DNA of 6,993 nucleotides from an uncultured bacterium (lineage in GTDB: Bacteria > Bacillota > Clostridia > Lachnospirales > Lachnospiraceae): contig CAJMMH010000146.1 of NCBI GenBank assembly GCA_905214365.1, forward strand, positions 1-6,993, written 5' to 3'. The notes beneath the pieces are model-generated. The model saw nothing but the letters and a program-made list of their open reading frames with translations. It had not been told where the DNA came from and searched no databases. The position numbers and the translations under genes were made by a program. This document shows positions 6,656-6,993 of the stretch, piece by piece. Each line of letters starts with the position of its first letter. Position 1 is the first letter of the stretch.

Positions 6656-6993
6656 TCAGTCCTCTTTTTTCAGTACAAACGCGTCTCTTCCGGCAATCCG
6701 GCAGCGTCCGGTCAGCTCTTCGCCGGTCAGCAGACTGGTCAGACGGTCGCTTCCAAAGTCAACCCACGCCTCTTCCTGATTATGATTCAGAACAAAGATT
6801 GTGGTTGCCTTATCATTGACACGGCGCGTTACCTCAACGTTCTCCTCCGCCTCATAAACCGGACGGATGCTGCAGTCCTCGCATACCTGAGCCATGAAAT
6901 CAGCCAGGAACGCGTCATCCGGCTCGGTACCGATGTAGGACGCGGTTCCCTTGCCGTAGGAATTGCGGGTCAGGCACGGCATTCCCGCGTAAA
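6656..6993 (-). CDS. GH42 beta-galactosidase-type enzyme, C-terminal fragment (runs off window)
   Basis: Only the last 112 or so codons are present. The frame stays open to the window edge (residues YAG precede the first Met), so the Met at 6982 is internal and not a start. The motif AGMPCLTRNSYGKG followed by SYIGTEPDDAFL matches the end of the GH42 middle domain, where the related GH42 protein in this window has TRKKTGKG and WYVG. The remainder (NVEVTRRV, FVLNHN, LLTGEELTGR, AFVLKKED) is a typical GH42 C-terminal beta domain, which caps the protein. The catalytic barrel lies outside the window, so activity cannot be judged. It is oriented like the other genes, and its TGA stop is 172 nt from the AI-2E start. 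No clear intrinsic terminator follows it. The fragment is too diverged from the complete GH42 to be a recent copy. Confidence 0.85.
   Translation of the reverse strand, partial: YAGMPCLTRNSYGKGTASYIGTEPDDAFLADFMAQVCEDCSIRPVYEAEENVEVTRRVNDKATTIFVLNHNQEEAWVDFGSDRLTSLLTGEELTGRCRIAGRDAFVLKKED

Noticed and set aside
1..6993. CRISPR array, tRNA/rRNA, insertion sequence or attachment site
   Set aside because: No regularly spaced repeats, cloverleaf, transposase frame or terminal inverted repeats were seen on reading the window.

Overview
The window carries four protein genes, all on the minus strand and read from right to left. The likely source is a Gram-positive, fermentative gut-type Clostridia (Lachnospiraceae-like). 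This is an inference from strong AGGAG-type ribosome binding sites, roughly balanced GC, the style of the glycosidases, and their lack of signal peptides. Nothing here fixes the genus.

In transcription order: (1) 6993-6656 is the C-terminal end of a GH42 beta-galactosidase-type enzyme that runs off the right edge. (2) 6483-5200 is a complete AI-2E family (DUF20/PerM-like) polytopic membrane protein with a strongly acidic C-terminal tail. It has a convincing extended -10 promoter at 6608-6637 and a structured leader of about 115 nt. (3) 5112-3085 is a complete GH42 beta-galactosidase with both catalytic glutamates and the family's cysteine metal site. (4) 3064-248 is a complete GH78 alpha-L-rhamnosidase with every catalytic residue I could check. 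A strong bidirectional hairpin terminator at about 151-195 closes the cluster.

The GH42 and GH78 genes are 20 nt apart and clearly form a translationally spaced pair. Neither product has a signal peptide, so both probably act in the cytoplasm on imported oligosaccharides or glycosides carrying terminal galactose (or arabinopyranose) and rhamnose. Pectin side chains (rhamnogalacturonan I, arabinogalactan) or plant secondary-metabolite glycosides are plausible sources. The two GH42 enzymes are clearly different from each other, so they are not a fresh duplication. No sugar transporter, regulator or mobile element is visible in the window. The AI-2E gene may be an unrelated housekeeping gene caught between sugar genes.

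The left 247 bases hold the terminator, a second small hairpin, an isolated TATAAT on the minus strand, and a possible 18-codon plus-strand ORF with a good ribosome binding site. I saw no obvious new system. The best second looks are the GH42/GH78 pairing, the leader of the AI-2E gene, and the micro-ORF that ends inside the terminator.
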